Assembly (NCBI RefSeq): GCF_024649945.1
Contig: NZ_JANKMS010000016.1
Location: 17,271-81,270 of the forward strand
Direction of reading: 5' to 3'
Length of the DNA stretch: 64,000 nt
Origin: Flavobacterium panacis
Lineage (GTDB): Bacteria > Bacteroidota > Bacteroidia > Flavobacteriales > Flavobacteriaceae
The notes under the pieces were generated by a model. The model saw only the letters and a list, made by a program, of their open reading frames with translations, was not told where the DNA came from and ran no database searches. Both the position numbers and the translations under genes were made by a program. Each line of letters starts with the position of its first letter. Positions within the stretch are counted from its first letter, which is position 1. Shown here piece by piece: positions 1 to 8,636 of this stretch.

Positions 1-1163
1 TCATTGCTCAAACGGCGAATATATCCGTAATTATCATCTGGCCAAACCAATGTAATATCACTTGGAACTTTAAGTCCGTTATCATATAATTCCAAAACCT
101 CTTTGTATGGAACAAAAGCCTGCGGAATTTCTTCTAAAGGTTTTTTAAAAGTATTCGACAACATTTCTCGCTGATTAAGAATGATCTTTTCAACCATTGC
201 AATCGATTCTTTCAAATCTTTTGCACCTTCCATTTTGCTATCATGAACACCTCTCATTCCTAAAGTCATAATAGTTTCATTTTGCGCCGATTTTAATTCA
301 TCTAAACGTTCCTGCCAATATTGATCGACTTTGGTTTTATTGGTAAAATAATTGTAATCTCCGTAGATTTTTGGTTTCCATTCATCCACATTGTTTCGAA
401 GCATTGGCTCAGCATGAGAAGAACCAATTACAATATGATATTTCTGCGCCATTTCTTTATTTCCAGCAATGGTAAAAAATCCTTTTGTAGAAGGATGCAT
501 CGCCGGCCAGATGGTATTGGCTTTTAATCTTAACAATAATTGAAAGATTTTTTCGTAGGTTTTCGGACCAATATCTCCCGTTTCTGGTTCAAAAGTTTTG
601 GCAGCCCAAGGTTGTAATCCCCAATCTTCGTCATTTAAAAAAATACCTCTGTACTGAACGGAAGGTGAAGAAATTATTTTTTGGTTTACAAGCTTTAGAG
701 AAAGTTTTTCTGTTTTTATAGGATGGACATCTGCCCACCATTTCCAAGGTGAAACTCCCAAACGTTCTGTCAATTCAAAAATAGAATAAACCGTTCCCCG
801 AACATCAGAACCTATAATCAGAAGGTTTTCTTTCTCTTTTTGAATCACAAACTTCTCCCATTGCCCTGATAATTCTTTCTTATTTTTAAACGAATTAAAA
901 AGTTTATCCGAAGCTTCTCCGATATAAATTCCTTTTTTTGAAAATGAATCAGACTGAAGTATTTCTGGACGTTTTCCAGTCAATTGCTGAATATCATCTG
1001 CGAGTTCATTCACCGCCCAAACAATCAAGGGATTGGTATTTTGATCAATATAAATATTTTCCGCACGATTGGAATCAGCAATTAAAAATTCAGTCGTATT
1101 TTTGTTCTGACTAAAGCAATTTGTGGCCGCAATAGCAAAAATTAAAATTACTAATCTCTTCAT
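1..1163 (-). CDS. GH115 family alpha-glucuronidase-like protein (C-terminus cut by window edge)
   Basis: The start codon is at 1163 and the frame stays open to base 1, so about 387 N-terminal residues are visible; the family is usually 800-1000 residues. A signal peptide (residues 1-19, ending CFSQ) indicates export. Diagnostic GH115 stretches are MHPSTKGFF, IGSSHAEPMLRNN and WPDDNYGYIRR. Known GH115 enzymes remove (4-O-methyl-)glucuronic acid from xylan side chains, and some Bacteroidota members act in arabinogalactan degradation. The neighbours are pectin and rhamnogalacturonan enzymes and there is no xylanase in the window, so removal of GlcA from a pectin-associated arabinogalactan is the likelier role (inference). 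It is the last visible gene of the minus-strand enzyme operon, 231 nt beyond GH28 across a repeat-filled spacer. Confidence 0.85.
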   Translation of the reverse strand, partial: MKRLVILIFAIAATNCFSQNKNTTEFLIADSNRAENIYIDQNTNPLIVWAVNELADDIQQLTGKRPEILQSDSFSKKGIYIGEASDKLFNSFKNKKELSGQWEKFVIQKEKENLLIIGSDVRGTVYSIFELTERLGVSPWKWWADVHPIKTEKLSLKLVNQKIISSPSVQYRGIFLNDEDWGLQPWAAKTFEPETGDIGPKTYEKIFQLLLRLKANTIWPAMHPSTKGFFTIAGNKEMAQKYHIVIGSSHAEPMLRNNVDEWKPKIYGDYNYFTNKTKVDQYWQERLDELKSAQNETIMTLGMRGVHDSKMEGAKDLKESIAMVEKIILNQREMLSNTFKKPLEEIPQAFVPYKEVLELYDNGLKVPSDITLVWPDDNYGYIRRLSN

Positions 1164-1220
1164 TGTTATTAATTTTTAGCCACAAAGACACTAAGGCATA
1201 AAGTCATCTTAAAAAACTGA

Positions 1221-1284
1221 TTATTTGGCTAAAGCCTAAGTCTAGTGTTATTTTATACCTCCAGCTAAAGCTGGAGGCAATTCA
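1221..1284. repeat. REP-like palindromic element, copy 1
   Basis: It contains the short palindrome ggctaaagcc (1227-1236) and, 21 bp on, a near-perfect hairpin cctccagct-aa-agctggagg (1258-1277), followed by caattca. The same two palindromes in the same order and spacing recur at 5637-5686. Both copies lie in spacers of the same operon. This is the layout of REP elements mobilised by IS200-like RAYT proteins (inference; no RAYT gene is visible here). The hairpin could also shape mRNA decay between cistrons. Confidence 0.75.
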
Positions 1285-1326
1285 ATAAAATTATTTAAAT
1301 TTTTAAGTTTTATTCGAAGCAAAAAA

Positions 1327-1382
1327 CCTTTGTCCCTTTGTCCCTTTGTCCCTTTGTTACTTTGTTACTTTGTTACTTTGCC
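1327..1382. repeat. 8-bp tandem repeat, seven units
   Basis: Seven perfect-length 8-bp units: three cctttgtc, one cctttgtt, two actttgtt and one actttgcc. The array sits 12 bp beyond the GH28 stop codon, between that gene and GH115. The unit drifts by one or two bases along the array, as expected from stepwise slippage duplication. Confidence 0.9.
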
Positions 1383-1394
1383 CCTCCGTAACTT

Positions 1395-2723
1395 TTACTC
1401 AACCAACTTCTTATTCACATACACATTTTTAAAAGTCACATTTTTAATAAGACTCTTATCAATTTCTGTTTTAGCCGATTCCACATTTATGTTTTCGAAA
1501 GTGAAATTTGACAAGCGAACATTGGGATCGTTTTCAACACCGTAAAAAGTATCGCATTTCAATTCGATGTTTTTCAATGTTACATTATCTCCATAAGAAA
1601 GAGGAATATCTGGACGACCTTTTAAGTCAAAAAATTGCTTCCAGGCAAAAACAGCCAGACCAGTTTTAGCTGAACCTTTAATATCTTCCACTCTAATATA
1701 CTCATAATTTTGAGGTGTATCTGGTCTCATTTTTAGCCACAACATTCTCGAAGCTCCATCAATTTTGCAGTTACGCATAATGATATTTCTATTGTGAATT
1801 GATTCACTTCCATTAGTTAAAGCCGAATGACAAAATCCGTAATTACAATCTTCAATAATTACATTTTTATTAGGTCCATTATTTGGATCCTGATTTGCAT
1901 ATGGACCTTTTCCTCCTTTTAAAGCAACTGCATCATCGTTAACCGACATGTAACAGCCTTTTACTAAAACATTCGTACAGATATCAATATCAATTGCATC
2001 GGTACTTGGTGCTTTGTCTTTAAGATGCGGTGAAAAAATATACAAATCCAATAATTTCACATTATTACATTTGTAGAAATGATTCGTCCAAAAACCTGAA
2101 TTTATCAATTTCACATCTTGAAACTGAATGTTATTCGAATTCCAAACAAACACTAATCTTGGTCTTGAAACTTCAAGATTGGTACATTTTGGATTTTCTT
2201 TACGACGCGCCCAGAAAGCATCCCAATATTTTTTTCCGTTTCCGTTAATGGTTCCTTTTCCTGAAATCGAAAAATTATCAACTCCGTAAGCATTTACTAA
2301 AGCTGGAAAATAATCTAAATTCTGTCCTTCCATCCTTGATGGCATAATAGGAAAATCAGCAATGTTATCAGAACCTTTTAATACTCCTCCTTCACTAACG
2401 TATAAGGTTGTTTTAGGTTTAAAAAATAAAGCGCCACTCAGAAAAACTCCTTTTGGAATTACAATGACACCTCCACCACTTGCAGACGCTTTGTCGATTA
2501 CTTTTTGAATGGCTTTAGTCTGAATTTTGGTACTATCTTTACTTACTCCAAAATCAGTAATGGTGTATTTTTTACCTAAATCTTTTAGCTCTAATTTTGT
2601 ATGCGTTTTAAACCAAATCGGAATTTCTGTTCCATCTGGAAATTTGTCGTTGCTGTATTTTTGTGAAAATGAGCTTTGAGAAATTCCCAAAACACATAAA
2701 ACTAAACTGAAAAACTTTTTCAT
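1395..2723 (-). CDS. GH28 family glycoside hydrolase (polygalacturonase/rhamnogalacturonase type)
   Basis: A 442-residue exported beta-helix enzyme with a signal peptide at residues 1-20. The four GH28 active-site blocks are present in modified form: STDAIDID (about 240-247, the NTD block), NDDAVALKGG (262-271, carrying the Asp pair), a CHSALTNGSE block (the GHG region), and LWLKMRP in place of RIK. GH28 enzymes hydrolyse alpha-galacturonosyl bonds in homogalacturonan, rhamnogalacturonan or side chains by inversion. The divergent blocks fit an exo-acting or RG-specific periplasmic enzyme better than an endo-polygalacturonase (inference). It starts 19 nt after the preceding GH43-like gene and is clearly in the same operon. 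Confidence 0.88.
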   Translation of the reverse strand: MKKFFSLVLCVLGISQSSFSQKYSNDKFPDGTEIPIWFKTHTKLELKDLGKKYTITDFGVSKDSTKIQTKAIQKVIDKASASGGGVIVIPKGVFLSGALFFKPKTTLYVSEGGVLKGSDNIADFPIMPSRMEGQNLDYFPALVNAYGVDNFSISGKGTINGNGKKYWDAFWARRKENPKCTNLEVSRPRLVFVWNSNNIQFQDVKLINSGFWTNHFYKCNNVKLLDLYIFSPHLKDKAPSTDAIDIDICTNVLVKGCYMSVNDDAVALKGGKGPYANQDPNNGPNKNVIIEDCNYGFCHSALTNGSESIHNRNIIMRNCKIDGASRMLWLKMRPDTPQNYEYIRVEDIKGSAKTGLAVFAWKQFFDLKGRPDIPLSYGDNVTLKNIELKCDTFYGVENDPNVRLSNFTFENINVESAKTEIDKSLIKNVTFKNVYVNKKLVE

Positions 2724-2742
2724 TCTACTTTATTTTTAATTT

Positions 2743-4179
2743 TTATTTCTTGATTTCGATTTTAGTTACCGAAATAAAATTTCCAGTACTACCGTAATTT
2801 GTCTTTTTTTTATCCGACCAATTTGGTCTCTCTCCTGTATTATAAACTGATAAAATGTAATTTCCTTTTTTTAATAAAGGAGATCTGTAAACTGTTGTTT
2901 CTATTCGATTTTTGCTGTACATGTCAACAATTGAACTGGTAATCGTTTTACCTTTTTCATCTGCAACTACAACTTTGGCATAACATTTTTCGTTGCTCAC
3001 AAAACTTGAAAAACCAATCTGTTGTCCTTTAAATTTAATTGAAAATGAGGCATTTTTATCCTCTGATTTACTTTCTGAAAGGCTATTTTCGTTTGAATGA
3101 TTCCAATTACCGGAGTATTTAATTTCTTTGTCTGTATTTTTTAAAATTTGATCTTTGTTCTTTGGTCTAGATACCACTCCAGTTTGCAAATCGATCTGCC
3201 AACTTTGCTGATATTCTGGGATTTTTAAAGAAGTTCCCGAAATTGTAAGTGGCTGCCAAACATAAGTTGCCGAAGAAGCTTGTTTAGGAAACGACCAACG
3301 ATCGCCCATAAACATATAGGTAGTTTCTTTTGAACCTTGAATTGGCAAAACAAAAGTCGATTGAGAATTCCATGTCAATGTTTCGTTTGGCGCAATTAAA
3401 CCCTGAAATTGCCAAGGTCCTTTTATTGAATTGGATGTATAATAATAGTTATCATTTTTCTCCCAACTTGTTAAATGAGAACCGATAAAATAATACAATC
3501 CATCTTTTTTAAGCATTGTTGGTGATTCAAAACCGGTTGTAATATTTTCGTTTACTTTTTCCGTAACCGACTTATAATCATCACTTAATTTGTAAATTTC
3601 ACCACCATGAACCAAAATATATCCAGAACCATCCTGATCCTGAAAAGTTCCCATATCCCATTTTTTAATTGGTTTTCCATCCCATAAAATCGGGCCTTTA
3701 AAAGTATATGGCCCTTCAATATTTTTAGAAACCGCATACCCCACAAATTGATCTTTATAAGTAAGTGAATCAGCGTGCATGTACATTACAAATTCTGCTG
3801 TTTTAGGACATTTCATCACTTTGACTCTCTCACCAACCCGATTTTGACCTAATTTTCCCGATTCTTGAACAGGAAGTGCCTGACGCTCAAAATTCCAATT
3901 GTAAAGATCTTTCGAAGTATAACAATTAAATCCTGCAAACGCGTTGCTGTTATCGCTGTGTGCTTCACCAAACAAATAAAAAGTATCTTTTTCTTTTACA
4001 ATACAAGCTCCATGTGCACTCACAATATTTCCATTTTGGTCAAGCCAAGGGGTTCCAGAACTAATAGCATCATATTTTCCAGGTTGTTGCGCAAATACCA
4101 AAACAGAATTCATCAAAAGAAATAAAAAAATCATTTCTTTAAGCAAACTTTTTAAATTGGGATGAATCTTAGTAAACAT
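2743..4179 (-). CDS. GH43-like five-bladed beta-propeller glycosidase with C-terminal beta-sandwich
   Basis: 478 residues. The hydrophobic signal segment is about 17-31 (ending VFAQ), and the earlier Met is kept because it supplies the basic n-region. The catalytic propeller (about 40-345) resembles the GH43_24/GH43_34 group: AHGACI, YLFGEAHS, an ERVKV block, FESPTM, and NSQSTFVLP followed by MGDRW. Group members are exo-beta-1,3-galactanases or related galactosidases/arabinofuranosidases. The last 115 residues look like a carbohydrate-binding or Ig-like beta-sandwich. In this operon it would trim galactan or arabinogalactan side chains (inference). The subfamily assignment is uncertain. Spacing is 41 nt from PL22 and 19 nt to GH28. 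Confidence 0.8.
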   Translation of the reverse strand: MFTKIHPNLKSLLKEMIFLFLLMNSVLVFAQQPGKYDAISSGTPWLDQNGNIVSAHGACIVKEKDTFYLFGEAHSDNSNAFAGFNCYTSKDLYNWNFERQALPVQESGKLGQNRVGERVKVMKCPKTAEFVMYMHADSLTYKDQFVGYAVSKNIEGPYTFKGPILWDGKPIKKWDMGTFQDQDGSGYILVHGGEIYKLSDDYKSVTEKVNENITTGFESPTMLKKDGLYYFIGSHLTSWEKNDNYYYTSNSIKGPWQFQGLIAPNETLTWNSQSTFVLPIQGSKETTYMFMGDRWSFPKQASSATYVWQPLTISGTSLKIPEYQQSWQIDLQTGVVSRPKNKDQILKNTDKEIKYSGNWNHSNENSLSESKSEDKNASFSIKFKGQQIGFSSFVSNEKCYAKVVVADEKGKTITSSIVDMYSKNRIETTVYRSPLLKKGNYILSVYNTGERPNWSDKKKTNYGSTGNFISVTKIEIKK

Positions 4180-4220
4180 TCTATTTTCTATTTTCTATTT
4201 TCTTGTATCTTTTTACTGTT

Positions 4221-5555
4221 CTATTTACGTTTCAACCATTCTTTTGGAACATTTACAATACAGATACTTAGCGTTCGATTATCTTCTGAAAGCATCGCCG
4301 ACTGAATCTGAATTTTTGTTCCATCTCTGTTGAAAGTTGGGTGAACGTGATCGGCTGCAGTTTCTTTATGACCTGTTGTCAGCATCATCATTTCGTTTGT
4401 TTTTCGATCAATCAAATACAAGCTTCTTGAAAAATCATCTCCAACTGCCCATCTTCCATCTGCAGAACCGTGAACATGCCATAATCCGCTGCCACTTTTG
4501 GTTTGTCCAGCAATAATCATTTCTCTTGTTCTTAAATTTACAATCGCTAATCCCGTTGGTTTTTCTCTGGTTCCTGAATTTCCCCAATTACTTTCCTGTC
4601 CCGGATTTTGTGGATTTCTCACTTCTGTGCTCTCTGTGACTTCAACAGGAGTTTCTTTATGAATATCAATTTTTCTATGCCCCATGATTGCCATTGCAAC
4701 CTCATCTTTAGAAATCACAGCTTCATGCGTTACCCATTCAAAATCAGATTCAGGATATAAAGGTCTTAATCCCGTTCCGTCTGCCATTACTGTCCAAGTA
4801 CGTTGTGGAGATTTTCCTCCGGTTTCCCAACAAAAAACCAACTCACCAGGATTCCAAATATTCGATTGAATATGCCCCACTTGAAATGGTACAGAAACAA
4901 CATGTTTAATTCCTCCAGTTTTGATATTCATACTGCTAATTCCGCCCGGACCAGCTCCCATGTTTCTTGGACCAAAACTCTTCTCAATTTTCACAGACGG
5001 ATCAAGATGTCTTGCCGCCTCTTCTTTTCCTATTCTAAAATAAACTCTTTCTTCATCTGCATCCAAAGCCATATCGCCAGACGCTCCCATTTCTGGATTG
5101 GTAATACCACAAACACGTTCATAAGCCGAAACGGGTTTCATCTTTCCTGCCTGACTATCTTTAAAAACAGACTCCAGATTTACTTCCATGATTTGCATTT
5201 TATCTCCATCTGCTTTTCGCATATAATACAATTTCATCGATTTTTGAGCCATACATAAAGTTCCAGAATAACCGCCTTCGGTAACCTGAACCATTAAACC
5301 TGATTTTTCATTAACTGCAACAGCATCTCCATTGGCTCTTTTGGTTCTAAAAATCAGCCATTCTCCATCAGCTGTCCATTGCGGGTGTGTTGGGTATGTT
5401 TTTGAATCTCCAGCCGATTTTGTAGTCAAAAAAATCAATTCCTGACCTGTAACTGGGTCTTTTATTATCTTTTTTTCTGATGGAAACCGCTTTCCAATTT
5501 GACAGAAAACTGCAGTAGTAAATAATACAAAAAATATATTTATAGTTGATTTCAT
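4221..5555 (-). CDS. PL22 family oligogalacturonate lyase
   Basis: 444 residues with a signal peptide at 1-18. The beta-propeller lyase family signature is clear: TYPTHPQWTADGEW near residue 55, VGHIQSNIWNPGELVFCWE and QRTWTVMADGTGLRPLYPE in the middle, WVTHEAVI, and a late LWHVHGSADGRW. The conserved His residues in VGH, VTHEA and HVH match those that bind the catalytic metal in PL22. The reaction is beta-elimination of short (unsaturated) oligogalacturonides to 4-deoxy-5-keto-uronate; known enterobacterial members are cytoplasmic, while the signal peptide here points to the periplasm. It follows GH105 after a 206-nt spacer holding the second REP-like element. Confidence 0.88.
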   Translation of the reverse strand: MKSTINIFFVLFTTAVFCQIGKRFPSEKKIIKDPVTGQELIFLTTKSAGDSKTYPTHPQWTADGEWLIFRTKRANGDAVAVNEKSGLMVQVTEGGYSGTLCMAQKSMKLYYMRKADGDKMQIMEVNLESVFKDSQAGKMKPVSAYERVCGITNPEMGASGDMALDADEERVYFRIGKEEAARHLDPSVKIEKSFGPRNMGAGPGGISSMNIKTGGIKHVVSVPFQVGHIQSNIWNPGELVFCWETGGKSPQRTWTVMADGTGLRPLYPESDFEWVTHEAVISKDEVAMAIMGHRKIDIHKETPVEVTESTEVRNPQNPGQESNWGNSGTREKPTGLAIVNLRTREMIIAGQTKSGSGLWHVHGSADGRWAVGDDFSRSLYLIDRKTNEMMMLTTGHKETAADHVHPTFNRDGTKIQIQSAMLSEDNRTLSICIVNVPKEWLKRK

Positions 5556-5630
5556 ATGTTGTTGGGTATATGGCCGAAAAGGCTCGAAGACACTAAGTTT
5601 TTTTATTCCTTAGCATTGATCTCACAAAGT

Positions 5631-5693
5631 TTATTTGGCTAAAGCCGACAAATCAATATTCTTATACCTCCAGCTAAAGCTGGAGGCAATTCA
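5631..5693. repeat. REP-like palindromic element, copy 2
   Basis: Same architecture as the copy near 1.25 kb: ggctaaagcc (5637-5646), then the 20-bp hairpin cctccagct-aa-agctggagg (5667-5686) and caattca. The 20-21 bp between the palindromes differ in sequence while the palindromes are identical, so the structure rather than the spacer is conserved. The flank at 5577-5600 also shares gacactaag with the flank of copy 1 (about 1186-1196), so the repeated unit may be longer than the palindromes. Confidence 0.75.
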
Positions 5694-5761
5694 AAGTATC
5701 TAAAAATGATTAATTATGAGTCGTATCAAACAACTCATAATTTATAACTCATAATTCAAAA

Positions 5762-7111
5762 CTATTTATGTAAATTATCTTTCCCTTCGATTTTTAATTG
5801 TATCGCGCTATCGTTTATTTGAAACTGACTGTCTTTTAAAAGCAAAATCACTTCAGATCCAGCCAGTAAAACTGGACCGTAACCATGAGCCGCAAAAACA
5901 TTTATTGGACGATAGTAATAAAATGCAGGATCAAAGCCCATTCCAGTTCCTACGCAGGTTCCTTCTACCTGACCTTTGTCATTTACTTTTGTAGCAACTG
6001 CATTCCAAGCCAATAAAACTGCAGGAGCATATGTCATTTTATCCACATAACCGCGATTGATTGCTCTTGCGATTGAATAGGCATAAATAGCTGTTGCAGA
6101 AGTTTCTAAGTAAGAATCATTTCGATCTAACAATTGATGCCAAAATCCGGTTCCATCTTGATACTGAACCAATCCCGCAATATGTTTTTGCAATTGCGCC
6201 AAAACTTGAGGATAACCCGGATGCGTTTTTGGAAGAACTTCTAATAACTCAATCATTGTCATAACCGCCCAGCCATTTGCTCTTGCCCAATGAAACTGGG
6301 GATGAACCTGCATAGATTCGACCCAGCCGTGCATATAAATTCCTCTTTGACTATTGAACATTTTTTCAGAAAACTGATTTACCTGTTTCACTGCATCGTC
6401 AAAATATTTTGTATTTCCGGTATAACTAGCCATCTGCGCCAGCGCTGGTACACTCATAAACATATCGTCTAGCCACAGCGTATTGTCCTGCGGTCTGTTT
6501 CTTGCTAGAGTTCCATCTTTTAACCTGAATTGTTTGTTGCTGATGAAGTCAATATAATTGTTTACCAAAGGATCAATATTGGCTTTTAAACCCTCTTTTT
6601 TCGCTTTGATGAATGCCGCACACAAAGCTCCTGCAAAATCTAATGCCTCAGGATGAAGTGTTTTAAGCATATCTTTATCCTTAATATTCTTTTCATTATA
6701 ATTTTCAGCAATATCAGCTATCAGCTTAATTCTCTTATTTGAATAGTCAGCATAATATTTTTCGCCTGTTGCTTTAGAAGCCAAAAGCATTCCGGCATAA
6801 GTCACTCCCCATTCATAACTGGTTAGTCTAAATGCGCCTGGCTCAAAAACAATATCCTGATTTCCTTTTTTATAGTTTGTTATTTCTGCTTTAGTATTAG
6901 CATCAATAATTTTTGAAGCTGAATTTTTATCCAAAAAGTTAAAGACACGATCCAATACGACTTTTATATCTTCTTTTTTCGGAATAACATAAGGAGTTGG
7001 ATAATCAGGCTGCAATAAATGTAATGGAGCAGTTGCATCTGTTTTCTGCGCTTCTGCTGTACAAAAAACTCCAAAGGCTAATAAAGTTATTGTGGTTAGT
7101 TTATAATTCAT
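5762..7111 (-). CDS. GH105 family unsaturated rhamnogalacturonyl/glucuronyl hydrolase
   Basis: 449 residues, signal peptide at 1-21 (ending AEAQ), (alpha/alpha)6 barrel. Typical GH105 blocks are NTLWLDDMFMSVPALAQM (about 209-226), HWARANGWAVM (about 273-283), and the late GTCVGTGMG and FAAHGYGPVLLAG. The enzyme adds water across the 4,5-double bond of the terminal uronate left by a lyase, releasing it from rhamnose or another sugar. It therefore acts after a polysaccharide lyase whose gene is not in this window, or after PL22-type products. A second, shorter GH105 (29.6 kb) shares the locus, suggesting two different linkages. It follows rhamnose mutarotase after 120 nt, with no clear promoter between them. 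Confidence 0.9.
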   Translation of the reverse strand: MNYKLTTITLLAFGVFCTAEAQKTDATAPLHLLQPDYPTPYVIPKKEDIKVVLDRVFNFLDKNSASKIIDANTKAEITNYKKGNQDIVFEPGAFRLTSYEWGVTYAGMLLASKATGEKYYADYSNKRIKLIADIAENYNEKNIKDKDMLKTLHPEALDFAGALCAAFIKAKKEGLKANIDPLVNNYIDFISNKQFRLKDGTLARNRPQDNTLWLDDMFMSVPALAQMASYTGNTKYFDDAVKQVNQFSEKMFNSQRGIYMHGWVESMQVHPQFHWARANGWAVMTMIELLEVLPKTHPGYPQVLAQLQKHIAGLVQYQDGTGFWHQLLDRNDSYLETSATAIYAYSIARAINRGYVDKMTYAPAVLLAWNAVATKVNDKGQVEGTCVGTGMGFDPAFYYYRPINVFAAHGYGPVLLAGSEVILLLKDSQFQINDSAIQLKIEGKDNLHK

Positions 7112-7231
7112 GGTTACTGTTATTTTAGTTAGTAAAAAATATATTAGCTATTTACCTTATTCATTCCTTTTGAAGAAAGAATTATAGTAATCAACTATTT
7201 ATCTGTGTAGTAAGTTCTTTAAATTTATGAT

Positions 7232-7561
7232 TTATTCCAAATAAAACACCTCTTTTAAAGAAATGGCTACGGGCGAATTATCCGGATTTGTTTCCATTAT
7301 GTCAGCCATATAAGCCCACCATTTTTTTACGATAGGATGATTTGGAAGATACTTTTCATCAAAATCTGCGCTAATTTTCTGCACTGCGAAAAGCGTTAGT
7401 GTTTCTTCATCTAAAAAAATACTGTAATCTTGTATTCCTGTTTCTGAAAGTAGAGCCGATAATTCTGGCCAGATTTCGTCATGTCTTTTTTTATATTCAG
7501 CTTCAAAACCAGATTTTAATTGCATTTTGAACGCATTTCGAATTGAATTTTTTTCTGCCAT
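7232..7561 (-). CDS. rhaM: L-rhamnose mutarotase
   Basis: 109 residues with no signal peptide, so cytoplasmic. The family features are clear: MQLKSGFEAEYKKRHDEIWP (Tyr23 and His27 line the active site), the Trp pair in KKWW about residue 80, and the following METNPDNSP. RhaM interconverts alpha- and beta-L-rhamnopyranose so that released rhamnose can enter the isomerase. It is the only cytoplasmic enzyme among the exported hydrolases of this operon and is direct evidence that the PUL releases L-rhamnose. Its start is 2 nt from the stop of the preceding GH43-like gene, suggesting translational coupling. Confidence 0.93.
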   Translation of the reverse strand: MAEKNSIRNAFKMQLKSGFEAEYKKRHDEIWPELSALLSETGIQDYSIFLDEETLTLFAVQKISADFDEKYLPNHPIVKKWWAYMADIMETNPDNSPVAISLKEVFYLE

Positions 7562-7563
7562 CT

Positions 7564-8583
7564 TTACTGTTTTAAGTTTATTAGAACCTGTTTATCTCTA
7601 TTACAGACAATTTCACCGTCTATATATTCGAGTTCTGCCACCTGAATAGAACTTCTTTTTGTTTCGTAACTATCTACTCCTTTATTTTCAGGAGTTCTTC
7701 CTGGATGTGTGAAATAGAAAATATAAGCTTTATCTCCACTCACAATGATATCTGGATGACCACCAATTACCTTGTCGTCTTCGCCAGTTCCAGGAGTTTG
7801 AAGAATGTTCTTTTCCTGACGTTTCCAGTTTAAAAAATCTTCAGAGGAATACACATTCAAACCTCGCCATGAATCTGAAATCAACCAGTTTTTTCCTTTC
7901 CATTTAAAGACTTTTGGTCCTTCTCCTCTATCTTTTATAATTTTTGTTCCACTATCAACCCAATTGTATAAATCCTTACTGTCGGCATAATAAATTGATT
8001 TTCCATCGTTTTCATTGTTGTAAAACATTCTCCAGCTTCCATTTGGCAACTTATATACAGAGGCGTCAATACATCTATCAGAAGCAAGTTTTAGTTCAGA
8101 TTCAAACTTCCAATTCATTAAATCAGAACTTGTCAGATGAATGATCGAACGTGGATGATACCAGTCATTAAAGATTCCGGGAACAATCGTTAAATACATA
8201 TGATATTTGTTCTTGTATTTTATAACGTCAGGCGCCCAATAGGTTACATCTTTTAGTTTATAATTTATTGAACAAGTATCTTTATAAATCCATTTTGCAC
8301 CATCAATGGATGTTGCCACGCCAATTTTTGTTCCGTGCACCCAAGTAATTCCTTTTGCGGTTGAATCTTTTGCTCTTCGATTCGTATAAAACATAAACCA
8401 TTTTTTCTCTTTTTCATTCCATATAATGGTTGGATCGGCCGCTCCGTCAAAAATTGGATCTCGGTAAAGCGGCTTTGGCGCAATAGATTTCGAATCTTTT
8501 TTTGCTTCTTTTTGTGCATTCATTGTTATGCTGAAAAACACAACAACAAGGTTTAAAAAAAGATATTTTAAGTTTAATTTCAT
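7564..8583 (-). CDS. GH43-like beta-propeller glycosidase
   Basis: The start is placed at 8583, where MKLNLKYLFL begins a proper signal peptide (to about residue 23, MNAQ), giving 339 residues. The open frame runs 58 codons further, but that part reads through a tandem repeat and into the upstream gene and is not real. The three GH43-type acids are visible: Asp50 in AADPTII, Asp173 in CIDASVY and Glu221 in GEGPKVF. Blocks such as TYWAPDV and WYHPRSIIHLTSSDLMNW support the fold. The substrate is unknown: arabinofuranosidase, galactosidase and xylosidase are all possible. It is in the same operon as the SGNH esterase (49 nt upstream) and rhaM (2 nt downstream). Confidence 0.82.
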   Translation of the reverse strand: MKLNLKYLFLNLVVVFFSITMNAQKEAKKDSKSIAPKPLYRDPIFDGAADPTIIWNEKEKKWFMFYTNRRAKDSTAKGITWVHGTKIGVATSIDGAKWIYKDTCSINYKLKDVTYWAPDVIKYKNKYHMYLTIVPGIFNDWYHPRSIIHLTSSDLMNWKFESELKLASDRCIDASVYKLPNGSWRMFYNNENDGKSIYYADSKDLYNWVDSGTKIIKDRGEGPKVFKWKGKNWLISDSWRGLNVYSSEDFLNWKRQEKNILQTPGTGEDDKVIGGHPDIIVSGDKAYIFYFTHPGRTPENKGVDSYETKRSSIQVAELEYIDGEIVCNRDKQVLINLKQ

Positions 8584-8609
8584 TCCCAATTTGTTTAAAA
8601 ATTTCTCTC

Positions 8610-8636
8610 GCAGATTCTGCAGATTTTGCAGATTAT
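8610..8636. repeat. 9-bp tandem repeat overlapping a stop codon
   Basis: Three units of the form gcagattNN (8610-8618, 8619-8627, 8628-8636). The last unit contains the stop codon of the SGNH esterase gene (8633-8635). Read in the frame of the downstream GH43-like gene it produces an artefactual LQNLQNL stretch upstream of the real start. Confidence 0.8.

Noticed and set aside
1..1163. Xylan utilisation locus suggested by GH115
   Set aside because: No GH10, GH11, GH67 or xylosidase context; the rest of the operon is rhamnose/galacturonate-directed.
1327..1382. CRISPR array
   Set aside because: The repeat unit is 8 bp with no spacers, and no cas gene is present.
7112..7231. Separate promoter for the first GH105 gene
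   Set aside because: No operator copy and no good TAnnTTTG was found in the 120-nt gap; co-transcription with rhaM is simpler.
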